This document shows, piece after piece, positions 24,651 through 33,431 of a DNA stretch of 64,000 nucleotides; positions within the stretch are counted from its first letter, which is position 1, and the number at the start of each line of letters is the position of its first letter. The stretch lies in the NCBI GenBank assembly GCA_947502355.1, contig CANMZP010000010.1:1-64000 (forward strand), written 5' to 3'. The notes beneath the pieces were generated by a model. That model did not search any database, was not told where the DNA came from, and saw only the letters and a list, made by a program, of their open reading frames with translations. The position numbers and the translations under genes are program-made. Origin of the DNA: an uncultured Thalassotalea sp. Its GTDB lineage: Bacteria; Pseudomonadota; Gammaproteobacteria; Enterobacterales; Alteromonadaceae.

Positions 24651-27284
24651 ATGAACTACGAATACCGTAAACCACTTGCGGGCACGGGTTTAGATTACTT
24701 TGATACGCGCAGTGCGATTGAAGCAATTGAACCAGGTGCTTACGCAAAATTACCTTACACATCGCGTGTTTTAGCCGAACAATTAGTACGCCGATGTGAA
24801 CCATCTTCTCTTAATGACTCGTTAAAGCAAATCATTTACTCTAAGCAAGATCTTGACTTTCCTTGGTATCCGGCACGTGTTGTTTGTCATGATATCTTAG
24901 GTCAAACGGCGTTAGTTGACCTTGCTGGTCTGCGTGATGCCATTGCTGATCAAGGTGGCGATCCGGCCAAAGTAAACCCGGTAGTACCAACGCAATTAAT
25001 TGTCGATCATTCTTTGGCCGTAGAAGCGCCAGGTTTTGTCAGCGACGCATTTGATAAAAACCGTGCCATTGAAGATCGCCGTAACGAACATCGTTTTCAC
25101 TTTATTGAGTGGACCAAAACGGCCTTTAAAAACGTTGATGTTATCCCTGCCGGTAATGGCATTATGCATCAAATCAATTTAGAAAAAATGTCACCAGTTA
25201 TCCAAGCGCGTGATGGTGTTGCTTACCCAGATACTTGTGTGGGTACAGACAGCCATACCCCACATATTGATGCCCTAGGTGTTATTGCTATCGGTGTGGG
25301 TGGTTTAGAAGCCGAAACCGTTATGTTAGGTCGTCCGTCAATGATGCGTCTACCAGACATTATTGGTGTTAAATTAACGGGTAAACGTAAACCCGGTATT
25401 ACCGCTACCGATATGGTTTTAGCAATTACTGAATTTTTAAGAAATGAAAAAGTGGTATCAAGCTACTTAGAGTTTTTCGGTGAAGGCACCAAAGATTTAA
25501 CCATTGGCGATCGTGCAACGATTTCAAATATGACGCCAGAGTATGGCGCATCAGCAGGTATGTTCTACATTGACCAGCAAACAATTGATTACTTAAAAAT
25601 TACCGGTCGTGAGCCTGAGCAAGTTGCCTTAGTTGAAACCTACGCAAAAGAAACGGGTTTATGGGCTGATGATTTGGTTGAAGCGAAATATCCACGTGTT
25701 ATTGAGTTTGACTTATCAACCATTACTCGTAACTTAGCTGGTCCGTCAAACCCTCATCGTCGTTTAGCAACGGCCGATCTTGCCGCAAAAAACATCGCTA
25801 AAGATTTAGACGCATGTAAAGCGCAAGAAGCCGACGGTGTAATGCCAGATGGTGCGGTCATTATTGCGGCTATTACAAGTTGTACTAATACCTCTAACCC
25901 TCGTAACGTTGTTGCGGCAGGCCTTGTTGCAAAACGTGCGAACGAATTAGGCTTAGTGCGCAAACCTTGGGTTAAATCATCGTTTGCCCCAGGCTCAAAA
26001 GTTGCAAAACTTTATTTAGAAGCGTCCGGTTTGTTGCCCGAAATGGAAAAACTAGGTTTTGGTATTGTGGGTTACGCATGTACTACCTGTAATGGTATGT
26101 CGGGTGCATTAGACCCTCAGATCCAGCAAGAAATTATTGACCGTGACTTATACTCAACAGCGGTATTATCGGGTAACCGTAACTTTGATGGTCGTATTCA
26201 CCCTCATGCGAAACAAGCGTTCTTAGCGTCGCCGCCCTTGGTTGTTGCCTACGCCATTGCCGGTACGATGCGTTTTGATATTGAAAAAGACGTGTTAGGA
26301 CAAGATCAAGAGGGTAACGACATTACCTTAAAAGATATTTGGCCAAGTGATGAAGAGATAGATGCCATTGTTGAATCAAGCGTTAAGCCTGAACAATTCA
26401 AAAAAGTCTACACGCCAATGTTCGACTTAGGTGCTTTTGAGCCTGCTGAAAGTCCATTGTATGCATGGGATGAGACAAGTACTTATATCCGTAGACCGCC
26501 TTATTGGGAAGGTGCATTAGCGGGTGAACGTACCATGAAAGGTATGCGTCCTCTAGCCGTGTTAGGTGACAATATTACAACCGATCACTTATCACCATCG
26601 AATGCGATTCAATTAAACAGTGCCGCCGGTGCTTACCTAGATAAAATGGGATTACCAGAAGCCGATTTTAACTCGTACGCAACCCACCGTGGTGATCACT
26701 TAACCGCCCAACGTGCAACGTTTGCAAATCCGAAATTATTCAACGAGATGTGTGTTGATGAAAACGGTGAAGTAAAACAAGGCTCTCTAGCTCGCATCGA
26801 GCCCGAAGGTGTTGAAAGCCGTATGTGGGAAGCAATTGAAACCTACATGGACAGAAAACAGCCATTAATCATCATCGCCGGTGCCGATTATGGTCAAGGT
26901 TCATCACGTGACTGGGCTGCGAAAGGCGTACGCCTTGCTGGTGTAGAAGTGATTGTATCGGAAGGTTTTGAGCGTATTCACCGTACCAACTTAGTCGGCA
27001 TGGGGGTTTTACCGCTTGAGTTTACCAACGGTGAAACTCGTCATACCTACGCGATTGATGGTACAGAAACATATGATGTTGTTGGTACCACTGCACCCGG
27101 TGCAGCAATGACGGTGGTCATGACCCGTAAAAATGGTGACGTTGTTGAAATTCCGGTTAAGTGTCGTTTAGATACGGCCGAAGAAGTCTCTGTTTATGGT
27201 GCTGGCGGTGTTTTACAGAAGTTTGCTCAGGACTTTTTAGAAGCAAGCAAAGCACGCAGCGAGCAAAGCAAGATTTCAGCATAA
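24651..27284 (+). CDS. acnD: 2-methylcitrate dehydratase AcnD (Fe/S-dependent)
   Basis: Aconitase-family enzyme that dehydrates 2-methylcitrate, giving the trans-isomer that PrpF then isomerises. The N-terminus YRKPLAGTGLDYFDTRSAIE is typical of AcnD. [4Fe-4S] Cys residues lie in ITSCTNTSNP and YACTTCNGMSG. CVGTDSHTPH, GNRNFDGRIHPHAK, GDNITTDHLSPSNAI and the swivel-domain YGQGSSRDWAAKG are also present. 877 aa. A strong terminator follows. Confidence 0.97.
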   Translation: MNYEYRKPLAGTGLDYFDTRSAIEAIEPGAYAKLPYTSRVLAEQLVRRCEPSSLNDSLKQIIYSKQDLDFPWYPARVVCHDILGQTALVDLAGLRDAIADQGGDPAKVNPVVPTQLIVDHSLAVEAPGFVSDAFDKNRAIEDRRNEHRFHFIEWTKTAFKNVDVIPAGNGIMHQINLEKMSPVIQARDGVAYPDTCVGTDSHTPHIDALGVIAIGVGGLEAETVMLGRPSMMRLPDIIGVKLTGKRKPGITATDMVLAITEFLRNEKVVSSYLEFFGEGTKDLTIGDRATISNMTPEYGASAGMFYIDQQTIDYLKITGREPEQVALVETYAKETGLWADDLVEAKYPRVIEFDLSTITRNLAGPSNPHRRLATADLAAKNIAKDLDACKAQEADGVMPDGAVIIAAITSCTNTSNPRNVVAAGLVAKRANELGLVRKPWVKSSFAPGSKVAKLYLEASGLLPEMEKLGFGIVGYACTTCNGMSGALDPQIQQEIIDRDLYSTAVLSGNRNFDGRIHPHAKQAFLASPPLVVAYAIAGTMRFDIEKDVLGQDQEGNDITLKDIWPSDEEIDAIVESSVKPEQFKKVYTPMFDLGAFEPAESPLYAWDETSTYIRRPPYWEGALAGERTMKGMRPLAVLGDNITTDHLSPSNAIQLNSAAGAYLDKMGLPEADFNSYATHRGDHLTAQRATFANPKLFNEMCVDENGEVKQGSLARIEPEGVESRMWEAIETYMDRKQPLIIIAGADYGQGSSRDWAAKGVRLAGVEVIVSEGFERIHRTNLVGMGVLPLEFTNGETRHTYAIDGTETYDVVGTTAPGAAMTVVMTRKNGDVVEIPVKCRLDTAEEVSVYGAGGVLQKFAQDFLEASKARSEQSKISA

Positions 27285-27350
27285 AGACAGCTTAGAGGCT
27301 ACGTCTTTATTTTCCTGAGGTAGCAAACTAAACACTTGAACCAAGTAAAG

Positions 27351-27383
27351 GCGGTGCTGAAGTGAATCGGCACCGCTTTTTTT
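27351..27383 (+). terminator. Intrinsic terminator between acnD and prpF
   Basis: GCGGTGCTGA (27351-27360) pairs with TCGGCACCGC (27367-27376) with one wobble, loop of 6, then seven T. prpF would then depend on read-through or on a promoter in the 45 bp that follow. Confidence 0.85.
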
Positions 27384-27431
27384 ATAACAGTTTTTATTAC
27401 ACTTTTTTTTCTTTCACTAAGGGAGAGCATG

Positions 27432-28610
27432 ATGTCTCACGTTCCTCAAGTAAAAATTCCAGCCACCTATATTCGTGGTGGTACATCCAAAGGGGTGTTC
27501 TTTAATTTAAGCGACTTACCTAAGCGTTGTCAGGTACCTGGCGAAGCTCGCGACAATATGCTGCTTAGGGTGATTGGCAGCCCAGATCCTTATGGCAAAC
27601 AAACCGATGGCATGGGTGGCGCAACGTCTAGCACCAGTAAAACCGTGATCTTATCGAAAAGCAACCAAACAGATCATGATGTGGATTATCTTTTTGGCCA
27701 AGTAGCCATAGACAAGGCCTTTGTCGATTGGAGTGGTAACTGTGGGAATTTAACCGCGGCGGTTGGCTCTTTCGCCATCAGTAGTGGTTTAGTTGAAGCC
27801 AGCCGCATACCAGAAAATGGCGTTGCTACGGTGCGCATTTGGCAAGCAAATATTAAGAAGACCATCATCGCACAAGTACCTATTACCAATGGCGAAGTGC
27901 AAGAAACAGGTGATTTTGAACTTGATGGTGTCACGTTCCCGGCGGCCGAAGTGCCTGTGGAGTTTATTGCCCCAGTCGATCCAAGTGAAGCAATGTTCCC
28001 TACCGGTAATGTGGTTGATGAACTGGAAGTACCTGGCGTGGGGACGTTTGCTGCGACGATGATCACCGCAGGCATCCCAACTATCTTTTTAAATGCTGAA
28101 GATATTGGTTACACCGGCACAGAATTGCAAGATGCCATTAATAATGATGAGCAAGCGCTTGCGCGTTTTGAAACGATCCGTGCGCATGGTGCGATTAAAA
28201 TGGGGTTGATAAATTCGATTGACGAAGCCAAGTCTCGCCAACATACACCAAAAGTTGCATTTGTCACTGAGGCCAAAGAATATACAACGTCAAGCGGTAA
28301 AGACGTTTCATCGGCCGATATTGATTTGCATGTACGTGCCTTATCTATGGGTAAGTTACACCATGCCATGATGGGCACGGCCGCGGTTGCTATTGGTACG
28401 GCGGCAGCTATTCCTGGTACGTTAGTTAATTTGGCTGCGGGTGGTGGTGAACGCAACTCCGTGGTCTTTGGCCACCCATCGGGTACATTAAAAGTGGGTG
28501 CTAAAGCCAATTGTGAAGGTGGGGCATGGACGGTTGAAAAAGCCATTATGAGCCGTAGCGCTCGAGTTTTAATGGAAGGCTGGGTACGCATTCCGGGTGA
28601 TTGTTTTTAA
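27432..28610 (+). CDS. prpF: 2-methylaconitate cis-trans isomerase
   Basis: Isomerises the product of AcnD to 2-methyl-cis-aconitate (PrpF/AcnD pathway variant). Two-domain diaminopimelate epimerase fold: IPATYIRGGTSKGVFFNLSD, DGMGGATSSTSKTVIL, DWSGNCGNLTAAVGSFA with the conserved Cys, GIPTIFLNAEDIGYTG and FGHPSGTLKVG. The first ATG is 27429 but GGAG (27422-27425) is only 3 bases from it and 6 from the adjacent ATG at 27432, so I prefer the latter. 392 aa. Confidence 0.95.
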   Translation: MSHVPQVKIPATYIRGGTSKGVFFNLSDLPKRCQVPGEARDNMLLRVIGSPDPYGKQTDGMGGATSSTSKTVILSKSNQTDHDVDYLFGQVAIDKAFVDWSGNCGNLTAAVGSFAISSGLVEASRIPENGVATVRIWQANIKKTIIAQVPITNGEVQETGDFELDGVTFPAAEVPVEFIAPVDPSEAMFPTGNVVDELEVPGVGTFAATMITAGIPTIFLNAEDIGYTGTELQDAINNDEQALARFETIRAHGAIKMGLINSIDEAKSRQHTPKVAFVTEAKEYTTSSGKDVSSADIDLHVRALSMGKLHHAMMGTAAVAIGTAAAIPGTLVNLAAGGGERNSVVFGHPSGTLKVGAKANCEGGAWTVEKAIMSRSARVLMEGWVRIPGDCF

Positions 28611-28724
28611 CATGAACCTCGAGGGTTAATCGAGTAGCCAATTGTTGCAATTTGTGGCATTGGTTGCTTTCTTCCCTCGAATTAACTAAATTAACATAAA
28701 CAATCATCCTTAAATAATAAATCC

Positions 28725-29390
28725 ATGAATTCATTCGTTAAATACCTTTCATTCTGCTTGGTGACTCTTTTTAGTAGTCACGTACTGGCGGTGAAACTCA
28801 TTATTCCCGAAGAGTTTGTCGTTGAACGTTTAAATGGTGAAGAGTTTATGCCGTCATTGTTTACCAGTGAAACGGTGCTTGATGTTAGCTCTGGGCAAAA
28901 TGTATTGGTGTTAAAGTATGCACAAATGTTTGAAGATGATATGGAAGATCATCACACCACAATCCGCTCAAATCCGTTTATTTTAATTTTTTCTGTTGGT
29001 AAAGAGCAACGAATCGAGGTTCAGTTTCCTGAACAACTCGATACTAACTCGGCAAGCGATTTCGCCAAAAAACCAAAGGTGGTTTTAGTGGACGAAAATG
29101 GCACGTCATTAGCAGTGATGAATCAATCCTTGTCTCAATTTAACGATCAAGTCATGAAACAGTCGCTAACAAAACAACAAGCATTGATTAATGCTAAGAC
29201 AATAAATAATGCATCTACGGATGCTGGTGCGTTTGCTCAGAAAAATGATCAACCATCCGTTGACAATGCAACCAGCCCCAAAAACGGCGCCGGACCTAAT
29301 AATATCGATATGTTAAAGTATTGGTGGTTAAAGGCATCGGCGTCAGAGAAGGCGGCATTTTTACAATTTACTCAAGAGAATAAAAAATAA
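28725..29390 (+). CDS. DUF2057/YccT-family secreted protein
   Basis: 221-aa exported protein with signal peptide (about residues 1-22, SFCLVTLFSSHVLA). Matches UPF0319/YccT in layout: an N-terminal strand-rich part (FVVERLNGEEF, SGQNVLVLKYAQMFED) and a conserved C-terminal LKYWWLKASASEKAAFLQF. In enterobacteria YccT affects curli (CsgI). The middle Asn/Gln/Ser-rich linker (residues about 160-190) is low complexity. It stands alone between prpF and the fRMsr operon. The role in this organism is unknown. Confidence 0.75.
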   Translation: MNSFVKYLSFCLVTLFSSHVLAVKLIIPEEFVVERLNGEEFMPSLFTSETVLDVSSGQNVLVLKYAQMFEDDMEDHHTTIRSNPFILIFSVGKEQRIEVQFPEQLDTNSASDFAKKPKVVLVDENGTSLAVMNQSLSQFNDQVMKQSLTKQQALINAKTINNASTDAGAFAQKNDQPSVDNATSPKNGAGPNNIDMLKYWWLKASASEKAAFLQFTQENKK

Positions 29391-29618
29391 CTTAACACCC
29401 TGAGTAAATACCCTAGGTGTTTACTACAATTAATGTCAGTTACCGTGAATAATTTGTACGGATTGCTCAATAAATCAGCCATTTTGTAAGCGAGATTTTT
29501 TAAAATCGTTATTTTCAGCCGATGTAAGCCATTTATTTACGTAAATCATCAGGTAATGCTTTAAATAAGGCACATTACAGGGTATGTTATGCGCTTTTTG
29601 TACGATGAAGAACCCTTT

Positions 29619-30077
29619 ATGAATAAAACTGACTTTTATCAAAGCATGTTAGGGCAGGTTAAGGCCATCATTAGTGGTGAAAAAGACCTGATCGCCAATA
29701 TGGGCAACATCAGTGCCATATTATTCAATGCGTTTGATGACGTGAATTGGGCTGGCTTTTATCGCATGGTAGACAATGAACTCGTACTTGGCCCATTTCA
29801 GGGGCAAGTCGCTTGTATTCGTATACCTGTTGGACGCGGTGTCTGCGGAACGGCGGTTAGCGAAAAGCAAGTGCAATTGGTTGCAGATGTGCATCAATTT
29901 GCTGGACATATTGCCTGCGATGCAAGCAGTAACGCTGAAATTGTTATACCGGTATACCAAAATAACGAAGTTATTGCGGTATTAGATATCGACAGCACAA
30001 CCATTGCCCGTTTTGACGAAGAAGACAAGGTAGGCTTACAAGCCATTGTACATGCGCTCGAGAGTGAAATCGCCTAA
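29619..30077 (+). CDS. msrC: Free methionine-(R)-sulfoxide reductase (GAF domain)
   Basis: Reduces free Met-R-sulfoxide (YebR/fRMsr). GAF fold with NWAGFYRM, LGPFQGQVACIRIPVGRGVC and HIACDASSNAEIVIP; the three conserved Cys residues of the catalytic/resolving set are present, as is VLDIDST. Start: ATG at 29589 has AGGG upstream, but the ATG at 29619 gives MNKTDFYQ, matching the E. coli N-terminus, so I choose it (152 aa). The stop overlaps the next ATG by one base. Confidence 0.9.
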   Translation: MNKTDFYQSMLGQVKAIISGEKDLIANMGNISAILFNAFDDVNWAGFYRMVDNELVLGPFQGQVACIRIPVGRGVCGTAVSEKQVQLVADVHQFAGHIACDASSNAEIVIPVYQNNEVIAVLDIDSTTIARFDEEDKVGLQAIVHALESEIA

Positions 30078-30364
30078 TGAAAGAATTTGTCGTAATCCAC
30101 GACTTCCTAGTATCAGAAGCCGTCGTCGGTGACTGGGAAGGTGATGAAGAAACGGTCGCAGAAAAAATAAACGAATTTTATCATACCATTTACCAAATGG
30201 CTGAAGATGATATAAACCCAGAACAATTGATAGCCTTATTAGAATTGGTTTGGGAACATTGGATAGGTAATGAAGACCTTCCAGAACTTGAATATGATGA
30301 TATTTATGATTGGTGCCAGCATTTATTGGACAACCGTGAACAGTATCTCGAACAACAAAATTAA
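30077..30364 (+). CDS. Small acidic protein of the fRMsr-ProQ operon
   Basis: 95 aa, strongly acidic, predicted mostly helical, with Trp-rich motifs (GDWEGDEETVAEKINEFY, LLELVWEHWIGNEDLPELEY). The start overlaps the fRMsr stop (TAATG) and the end is 18 bp before proQ, so it is translationally coupled. I do not recognise a family. The charge could suit interaction with basic ProQ, but that is only a guess from context. Confidence 0.75.
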   Translation: MKEFVVIHDFLVSEAVVGDWEGDEETVAEKINEFYHTIYQMAEDDINPEQLIALLELVWEHWIGNEDLPELEYDDIYDWCQHLLDNREQYLEQQN

Positions 30365-30382
30365 TTGATTGAAGTAATTATT

Positions 30383-31021
30383 ATGGAAACTAAACGAATC
30401 ACAAGCAAAGAAATTATCGCTCATTTAGCGGAGAAATTTCCTGCATGTTTTACTGTCGAAGGCCCTGTTAAACCATTAAAAGTTGGTATTTTTCAGGAGC
30501 TTGCACAAGCATTAGCGGAAGACGACAAGGTAAGTAAAACTCAGCTACGTCAAGCCTTACGTCATTACACGTCAAGCTGGCGCTACCTTAAATCCATTAA
30601 AGAGGGTGCACAACGTGTAAACCTTAGTGGTGAAGAAATTGAAGCGATTGATGCTGAACAAGCAAGTTTTGCTGCAAAGACTCTTAAAGAGAGCCAAGAA
30701 AAATTTGCTAACAAAAAACCACAAGACAAAAAAGAAAATAAAGCTTATAAAGGAACTAAACCTGCTGAAAAGGGCTCTACTACTAAAGCGAGTAAAGCAA
30801 AATTCAAAGCGGTGAAAGCTAAAAAAGCACCTGCGAAAAAACCGGTTAAACTAAACAAGGTTGAAGCGAATGCTTTGTCAGCAGGTATGAAAGTTATGGT
30901 ACAGGTGGGTAATTCACCATTAGATGCTACTATTACAGAAGTAGCAGGTAAAGATGTAAGCGTACAATTAACATCCGGTATGGTTGTTAAAACACAGGCG
31001 GATAAGATCTTTACCAAATAA
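30383..31021 (+). CDS. proQ: RNA chaperone ProQ
   Basis: FinO/ProQ-domain global RNA binder. The N-terminal domain (about residues 5-115) has SKEIIAHLAEKFPACF, PLKVGIFQELAQ, KTQLRQALRHYTSSWRYLK and GAQRVNL. A Lys/Ala-rich linker (KAKFKAVKAKKAPAKKP) and the C-terminal Tudor-like domain (LSAGMKVMVQVG...VSVQLTSGM) follow. An in-frame TTG at 30365 would add six residues; the ATG at 30383 aligns with E. coli ProQ. It lies upstream of prc as in E. coli. Confidence 0.95.
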   Translation: METKRITSKEIIAHLAEKFPACFTVEGPVKPLKVGIFQELAQALAEDDKVSKTQLRQALRHYTSSWRYLKSIKEGAQRVNLSGEEIEAIDAEQASFAAKTLKESQEKFANKKPQDKKENKAYKGTKPAEKGSTTKASKAKFKAVKAKKAPAKKPVKLNKVEANALSAGMKVMVQVGNSPLDATITEVAGKDVSVQLTSGMVVKTQADKIFTK

Positions 31022-31038
31022 TAAGAGGGAGTAGTTTT

Positions 31039-33078
31039 ATGCAGAAAATCAGTCGGTTAGCTTTAGCCGTTTCATTTACGTTTTCTTTATCGGCGTTCGC
31101 GCAAGTTGAAAAAGTAGAAGACGTTACTCATGAGTTGCCTGAATTAATGCAGCAAATGCAACACAAAACGGCAAGTAAACGAGTTTCGGCTACTTTCTCG
31201 CGTCAACACTACAAAAAGTTTGAGTTTAATGATGACTTGTCATCCGAGATTTTTGATTTATATATTAAACAACTCGATTATGCTCACCAATTTTTCCTTC
31301 AGCAAGATATCAAGGATATTGAACAGTATCGCTTGAATTTTGATGATATGCTGATGTCGGGCAAACTTGCATCAGCGTATAAAATCTACAACCTTAATGC
31401 CAAACGACGTCAAGAGCGCTACGAATACGCGCTTACCTTGCTCGATAAAGAGTTCGATTTTGGCCTTAAAGAAGAATACATCTACGACCGAGAAGAAGCT
31501 TCATTTGCTCAATCAGAGCAAGAATTGAATGAGCTTTGGCGCTCGAGAGTAAAATATGATGCATTGAATCTGAAACTCTCAGGTAAAGATTGGCCTAAGA
31601 CGCAAGAAGTTTTGCGCAAACGTTATAACAATGCCTTAAAACGCTTAACTCAAAATGAAAGTGAAGACGTTTTTCAGGTGGTCATGAATGCTTTTTCGCG
31701 TACGGTAGAGCCACATACCTCTTATCTTTCTCCACGAAATGCTGAACGTTTCCAAATGGAAATGAATCTATCCCTTGAAGGCATCGGTGCCGTTCTTCGC
31801 TTAGAAGACGATTACACGGTCATTCAAAGCGTGGTAACGGGTGGTCCTGCTGATAAAAGCAAAAAGATCAAACCAAAAGATAAAGTCGTTGCTGTGGCAC
31901 AAGGTGACGAAGATTTTGTCGATGTGGTTGGCTGGCGTTTAGATGACGTGGTTGACTTGATCAAAGGCCCTAAGGGCACGACAGTACGCTTACAAGTTGA
32001 AAAAGGCGAAGACGACCCAACAATTGAAGTGGTCGAAATTGTTCGCGATAAAATCAAACTGGAAGACCGTCAGGCTAAATCAGAGGTTTACCTTGAAAAA
32101 GTTGGTGAAGGTCAAGAAGCGACAGCGAAAAAGCTAGGCATTATTACCATTCCAAGTTTTTATCATAAATTATCGCAAGATGTTGCCAAAGAAATCACCA
32201 AGCTTAAAGAAGATAATGTGCAAGGCATCATTGTTGACTTACGTGGTAACGGCGGTGGCTCACTCGTTGAAGCAACGTTATTAACGGGCTTGTTTATTGA
32301 TGCAGGTCCCGTTGTTCAGGTTCGAGACGGAGCGAATCGTGTTGAAGTGAACAAAGATACAGACGGGGTGAGTTTTTATCAAGGACCGTTAACCGTCATG
32401 GTTGACCGTTACAGTGCTTCTGCATCCGAAATTTTTGCAGCCGCGCTGCAAGATTATGGCCGTGCAATTATTGTCGGTGAAAACACCTTTGGTAAGGGTA
32501 CGGTACAGCAACATCGTGGTTTAGGTCGAGTGTACGATTTATATGAAAAACCACTGGGCAGCATTCAATTTACCATTGCCAAGTTCTACCGCATAAATGG
32601 TGGCAGTACACAGCACAAAGGGGTTAGTCCGGATATTTTATTCCCATCAGCCATCGATCCGGCAGACTGGGGTGAGAGTAAAGAAGATAATGCCTTACCT
32701 TGGGATAAAATTAATCGCGCGCCTTATAAGCGTTTGCATGATTACACAAACGATATCTCTTATTTAGATACCTTACATAAGCAGCGTATTGTTACTAACC
32801 CTGAATTTGCCTACTTAAATGAAGACATTCAATACTACAAAGAGCATAAAGATAGAAAGGCCGTTTCATTAAATTATGATGAGCGCAAAAAAGAGCGTGA
32901 AGAAAATAAACAGAAACGATTAGACCGAGCCAACAAACGTCTGATTGCAATGGGTAAAGAAACCATTAAAAGTGTGGATGATATTCCTGAAGAGTTGTCA
33001 GAGCTTGACCCCTTATTGGATGAAACCGCCAATATTACCTTTGATTTATTGGATGTTGGTCGATTAGCTAAAAAATAA
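31039..33078 (+). CDS. prc: Tail-specific periplasmic protease Prc
   Basis: C-terminal processing protease that trims FtsI and controls MepS (family knowledge). Signal peptide residues 1-22 (LALAVSFTFSLSAFA). An N-terminal helical domain is followed by PDZ (about residues 235-320, MNLSLEGIGAVLRLEDDY, VVTGGPADKSKKIKPKD) and the S41 catalytic domain with VDLRGNGGGSL, nucleophile Ser in DRYSASASEIFAAALQDYGR and the general-base Lys in GENTFGKGTVQ. The C-terminal DUF3340 part includes RKKEREENKQKRLDRANKR. 679 aa. GAGGGAG precedes the ATG. Confidence 0.96.
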   Translation: MQKISRLALAVSFTFSLSAFAQVEKVEDVTHELPELMQQMQHKTASKRVSATFSRQHYKKFEFNDDLSSEIFDLYIKQLDYAHQFFLQQDIKDIEQYRLNFDDMLMSGKLASAYKIYNLNAKRRQERYEYALTLLDKEFDFGLKEEYIYDREEASFAQSEQELNELWRSRVKYDALNLKLSGKDWPKTQEVLRKRYNNALKRLTQNESEDVFQVVMNAFSRTVEPHTSYLSPRNAERFQMEMNLSLEGIGAVLRLEDDYTVIQSVVTGGPADKSKKIKPKDKVVAVAQGDEDFVDVVGWRLDDVVDLIKGPKGTTVRLQVEKGEDDPTIEVVEIVRDKIKLEDRQAKSEVYLEKVGEGQEATAKKLGIITIPSFYHKLSQDVAKEITKLKEDNVQGIIVDLRGNGGGSLVEATLLTGLFIDAGPVVQVRDGANRVEVNKDTDGVSFYQGPLTVMVDRYSASASEIFAAALQDYGRAIIVGENTFGKGTVQQHRGLGRVYDLYEKPLGSIQFTIAKFYRINGGSTQHKGVSPDILFPSAIDPADWGESKEDNALPWDKINRAPYKRLHDYTNDISYLDTLHKQRIVTNPEFAYLNEDIQYYKEHKDRKAVSLNYDERKKEREENKQKRLDRANKRLIAMGKETIKSVDDIPEELSELDPLLDETANITFDLLDVGRLAKK

Positions 33079-33106
33079 CCGTAATTGTTAAAAAAAATAG
33101 TTGCAT

Positions 33107-33136
33107 AAAAAACCGCTTTTTTAAGCGGTTTTTTTA
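33107..33136 (+). terminator. Intrinsic terminator after prc
   Basis: AAAAAACCGCTT (33107-33118) and AAGCGGTTTTTT (33123-33134) form a perfect 12-bp stem with TTTT loop and extra T. It is symmetric enough to act on both strands. Confidence 0.92.
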
Positions 33137-33431
33137 TGCCTTCAGAATAATGTAAATGTAAAAAACAAACGAAACTTTAGACCTGTTTAGGTCATGCACA
33201 TCTAGATGTGCGCAAATAAAATGCAAAAACAATTCAGCTGTTGCTGTCCATATAAAAGCAAAGCTTGTATTAAGTTTGTAACGAGCTGCATACATATTTG
33301 GAAAAAATGCATAAAATCAACCTTGGTGCCTTGGTATGAAAAATCACACCAATTAGGTGATTACATTTTTGTCAATTATTCAATACAATTGGTAACATTT
33401 TTAAAATAACAAAAGTTCGTAGGAAAGTTGA
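33137..33431. other. Leader region of nhaC with 16-bp palindrome
   Basis: It contains GACCT/AGGTC arms (33180-33193) and a perfect palindrome GCACATCTAGATGTGC (33196-33211). A 67-codon open frame (33206-33409) rich in Cys and Lys has no ribosome binding site and no family look, so I do not call it. AGGA (33421-33424) serves nhaC. Confidence 0.5.

Noticed and set aside
33206-33409. 67-codon Cys/Lys-rich open frame before nhaC
   Set aside because: Starts inside a perfect palindrome, has no Shine-Dalgarno and no protein-like pattern.
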